The notes under the pieces are model-generated. The model did not search any database. It had not been told where the DNA came from and was given only the letters and a program-made list of their open reading frames with translations. A program made the translations under genes and the position numbers. 64,000 nt of DNA from an uncultured Erysipelotrichaceae bacterium (GTDB lineage Bacteria > Bacillota_I > Bacilli_A > RF39 > UBA660). Shown piece by piece: positions 62,680-64,000 of the stretch; positions within the stretch are counted from its first letter, which is position 1; each line of letters starts with the position of its first letter. The stretch covers positions 62,001-126,000 of the forward strand of contig CACYLI010000001.1 of the NCBI GenBank assembly GCA_902775285.1, read 5' to 3'.

Positions 62680-64000
62680 TTATTTTTCTAAGACATCTAC
62701 ATTAACCTTATAGATAACTGGTTGAAAAAACTCTTTATTATTTTTTAATATCATTTCTCTATTGATAATATGGCACTTTGGCTTACCTTTAATATTAAAT
62801 AAATAATAAATATAATAATTACTATCATTTATTAAATGTTGTAATTCATTATCTGTTATATAAAAATCTAAATATGATTTATTACCACTATTTGTTTTAA
62901 CCTCAATATGAATAGGATTTCCGTTATTATCAAATGAATCTATATCATATCCAATTGCATCATTATCACATATTATAACTTGTTTTGCCAAATCATTTAG
63001 ACCTAATAATTTTAATTTATTAATCTCACTTTTGAGTACAGCTTTTTCTCCCCTGTTGCCAATATCCTTTTTATTTCTATTTATTTTTTCATAATCGGTT
63101 GTTCTAGATCTATAAGAATTCTTTTTTAAAAACTCATGATTTCTCAAATATTCAAAATCTACAAATTCAATATTATAGTCTATTTCACCAGAAATTGTAT
63201 TTTTTACTTTAACTTCATTTCTAAATGTTTTATATAAAAATAGAACATAATAGTAATCTGAATAATCTTTCAATAATTTATTACTATTCTTAAAGTCTGC
63301 AAGTAACTTTTTCTTTTTTTCTAATGTATTAAATTCATGAATATCATATTCAATATTTAAAAGGTTAAGAAATTTATTAATATCTTCTTCATCAAAAATG
63401 CATAAAAACTTTTCAGGGTAATATGTTGATAATATTTTTCCTTTAAATAAATCAGCGATTTTGCATTTTTCAATTGCCTCATAATCATCATTATTAGCAC
63501 TGGTTAGTAAGAAACAGATTTCCTTTTTTAAATTTTCAAAGGCTTCTTCTAATGTACTACCATATTTTTTTGTATAATCATATCTATTGTTTTTCTTAGA
63601 ATACCATACTCCCATTTTACTAACAAATGAGCCAAGCATCTGACCAAGATGTTGCATTTTTCTTTCTATTAAATAACAAAATGTATCTCTTCCATTTTCA
63701 TCTATATTAGCTTTTCCAATTACAAATTCATCAATACTTAATTTCATAATATTATTTACTGTAAATCTTTCTACAAATAATTTTCTTACAGCTAAGTCCT
63801 CTTCAATTGAAGCACAATATTCATCATAAGGGTATTCTTCAATAAATTGCTTTATTTTGTCTTCCAATGATTCATATTCTTTTGGTATTAAATCATATTG
63901 TTCAGCTAAAGCTTCTACCAATTCATTTCTTAACTTCCAAGTAAATATACCATTTTTATTTAGTTCTGGCACAGTTTCAAAAGGTATATTCCATCTTCTA
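62680..64000 (-). CDS. DUF3883-domain protein, 5' end outside the window
   Basis: A GTG at 63972 is the first possible start inside the window, but the frame continues without a stop to the edge (RRWNIPFETVPEL...), so the real start is probably upstream. Residues near 300-400 contain GNRGEKAVLKSEINKL, IGYDIDSFD and IHIEVKTNSGNK. This is the DUF3883 pattern, a PD-(D/E)XK-like fold with Asp and Glu-x-Lys in place. The N-terminal 290 residues are helical and unrecognised. DUF3883 proteins occur in defence loci, often beside helicases or restriction genes, which suits this position next to a type I RM system. Confidence 0.7.
   Translation of the reverse strand, partial: RRWNIPFETVPELNKNGIFTWKLRNELVEALAEQYDLIPKEYESLEDKIKQFIEEYPYDEYCASIEEDLAVRKLFVERFTVNNIMKLSIDEFVIGKANIDENGRDTFCYLIERKMQHLGQMLGSFVSKMGVWYSKKNNRYDYTKKYGSTLEEAFENLKKEICFLLTSANNDDYEAIEKCKIADLFKGKILSTYYPEKFLCIFDEEDINKFLNLLNIEYDIHEFNTLEKKKKLLADFKNSNKLLKDYSDYYYVLFLYKTFRNEVKVKNTISGEIDYNIEFVDFEYLRNHEFLKKNSYRSRTTDYEKINRNKKDIGNRGEKAVLKSEINKLKLLGLNDLAKQVIICDNDAIGYDIDSFDNNGNPIHIEVKTNSGNKSYLDFYITDNELQHLINDSNYYIYYLFNIKGKPKCHIINREMILKNNKEFFQPVIYKVNVDVLEK

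Overview
The window is a very AT-rich chromosomal stretch from a low-GC member of the Bacillota. Trp is TGG and TGA is used as a stop, so the code is standard. Ribosome binding sites are of the GGAGG/AGGTGA type. The protein repertoire (SipW-type signal peptidases with TasA/camelysin-like substrates, Big_2 and dockerin modules, CotF-like coat proteins, an MMPL/YhgE exporter) fits an uncultured gut lineage of Bacilli or Clostridia. The sequence alone does not fix the genus. No rRNA, tRNA or CRISPR array was seen.

Region 1 (1-24.96 kb) is one large surface-assembly locus. It holds two active-looking SipW-type (S26B) signal peptidases and a third relative that has lost its catalytic residues, each directly upstream of a TasA-like secreted protein. 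It also holds further TasA-like proteins, a 3040-aa secreted protein with about 40 GGGN-type repeats, and several cytoplasmic proteins of unknown family. Unexpectedly it also contains a membrane-anchored McrB-like AAA+ ATPase next to a DUF2357 protein. A strong promoter with a stem-loop at the predicted transcript start drives the two genes at the 24.9 kb end; the giant gene has its own promoter. I consider this locus a candidate undescribed extracellular fibre or matrix system.

Region 2 (25-45.6 kb) is more ordinary: two CotF-like coat proteins, a Nudix hydrolase, a purine permease, a membrane-anchored glucosaminidase, an HNH-like protein, a LysM protein, an MMPL/YhgE exporter opposite a TetR regulator, three large secreted or surface proteins (cadherin-like, Big_2/dockerin, NlpC/P60-like), MscS, DUF1294 and an HTH-metallophosphoesterase.

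Region 3 (45.6-53.9 kb) looks like a stack of mobile defence cassettes. It contains a HepT-like gene flanked by identical 18-bp direct repeats and a retron-like unit (structured RNA, 2-TM small protein, reverse transcriptase with NAxxH, YxDD and TG motifs). It also contains a nucleotide-themed operon (RdgB-type pyrophosphatase, unknown proteins and an HTH/P-loop/CYTH fusion). Tandem TAGGTA or TAGATA direct repeats and a CCCCTGAA-hairpin signature recur at the cassette ends.

Region 4 (53.9-62.1 kb) is a type I restriction-modification locus: hsdM, a half-length hsdS, a full hsdS, a XerC/D-like recombinase, a silent hsdS half and hsdR. Exact direct repeats flank the exchangeable recognition domain, which suggests specificity switching by excision or conversion instead of simple inversion. 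Region 5 (62.2-64 kb) holds a small unknown protein, a G-rich hairpin region and a DUF3883 protein running off the window.
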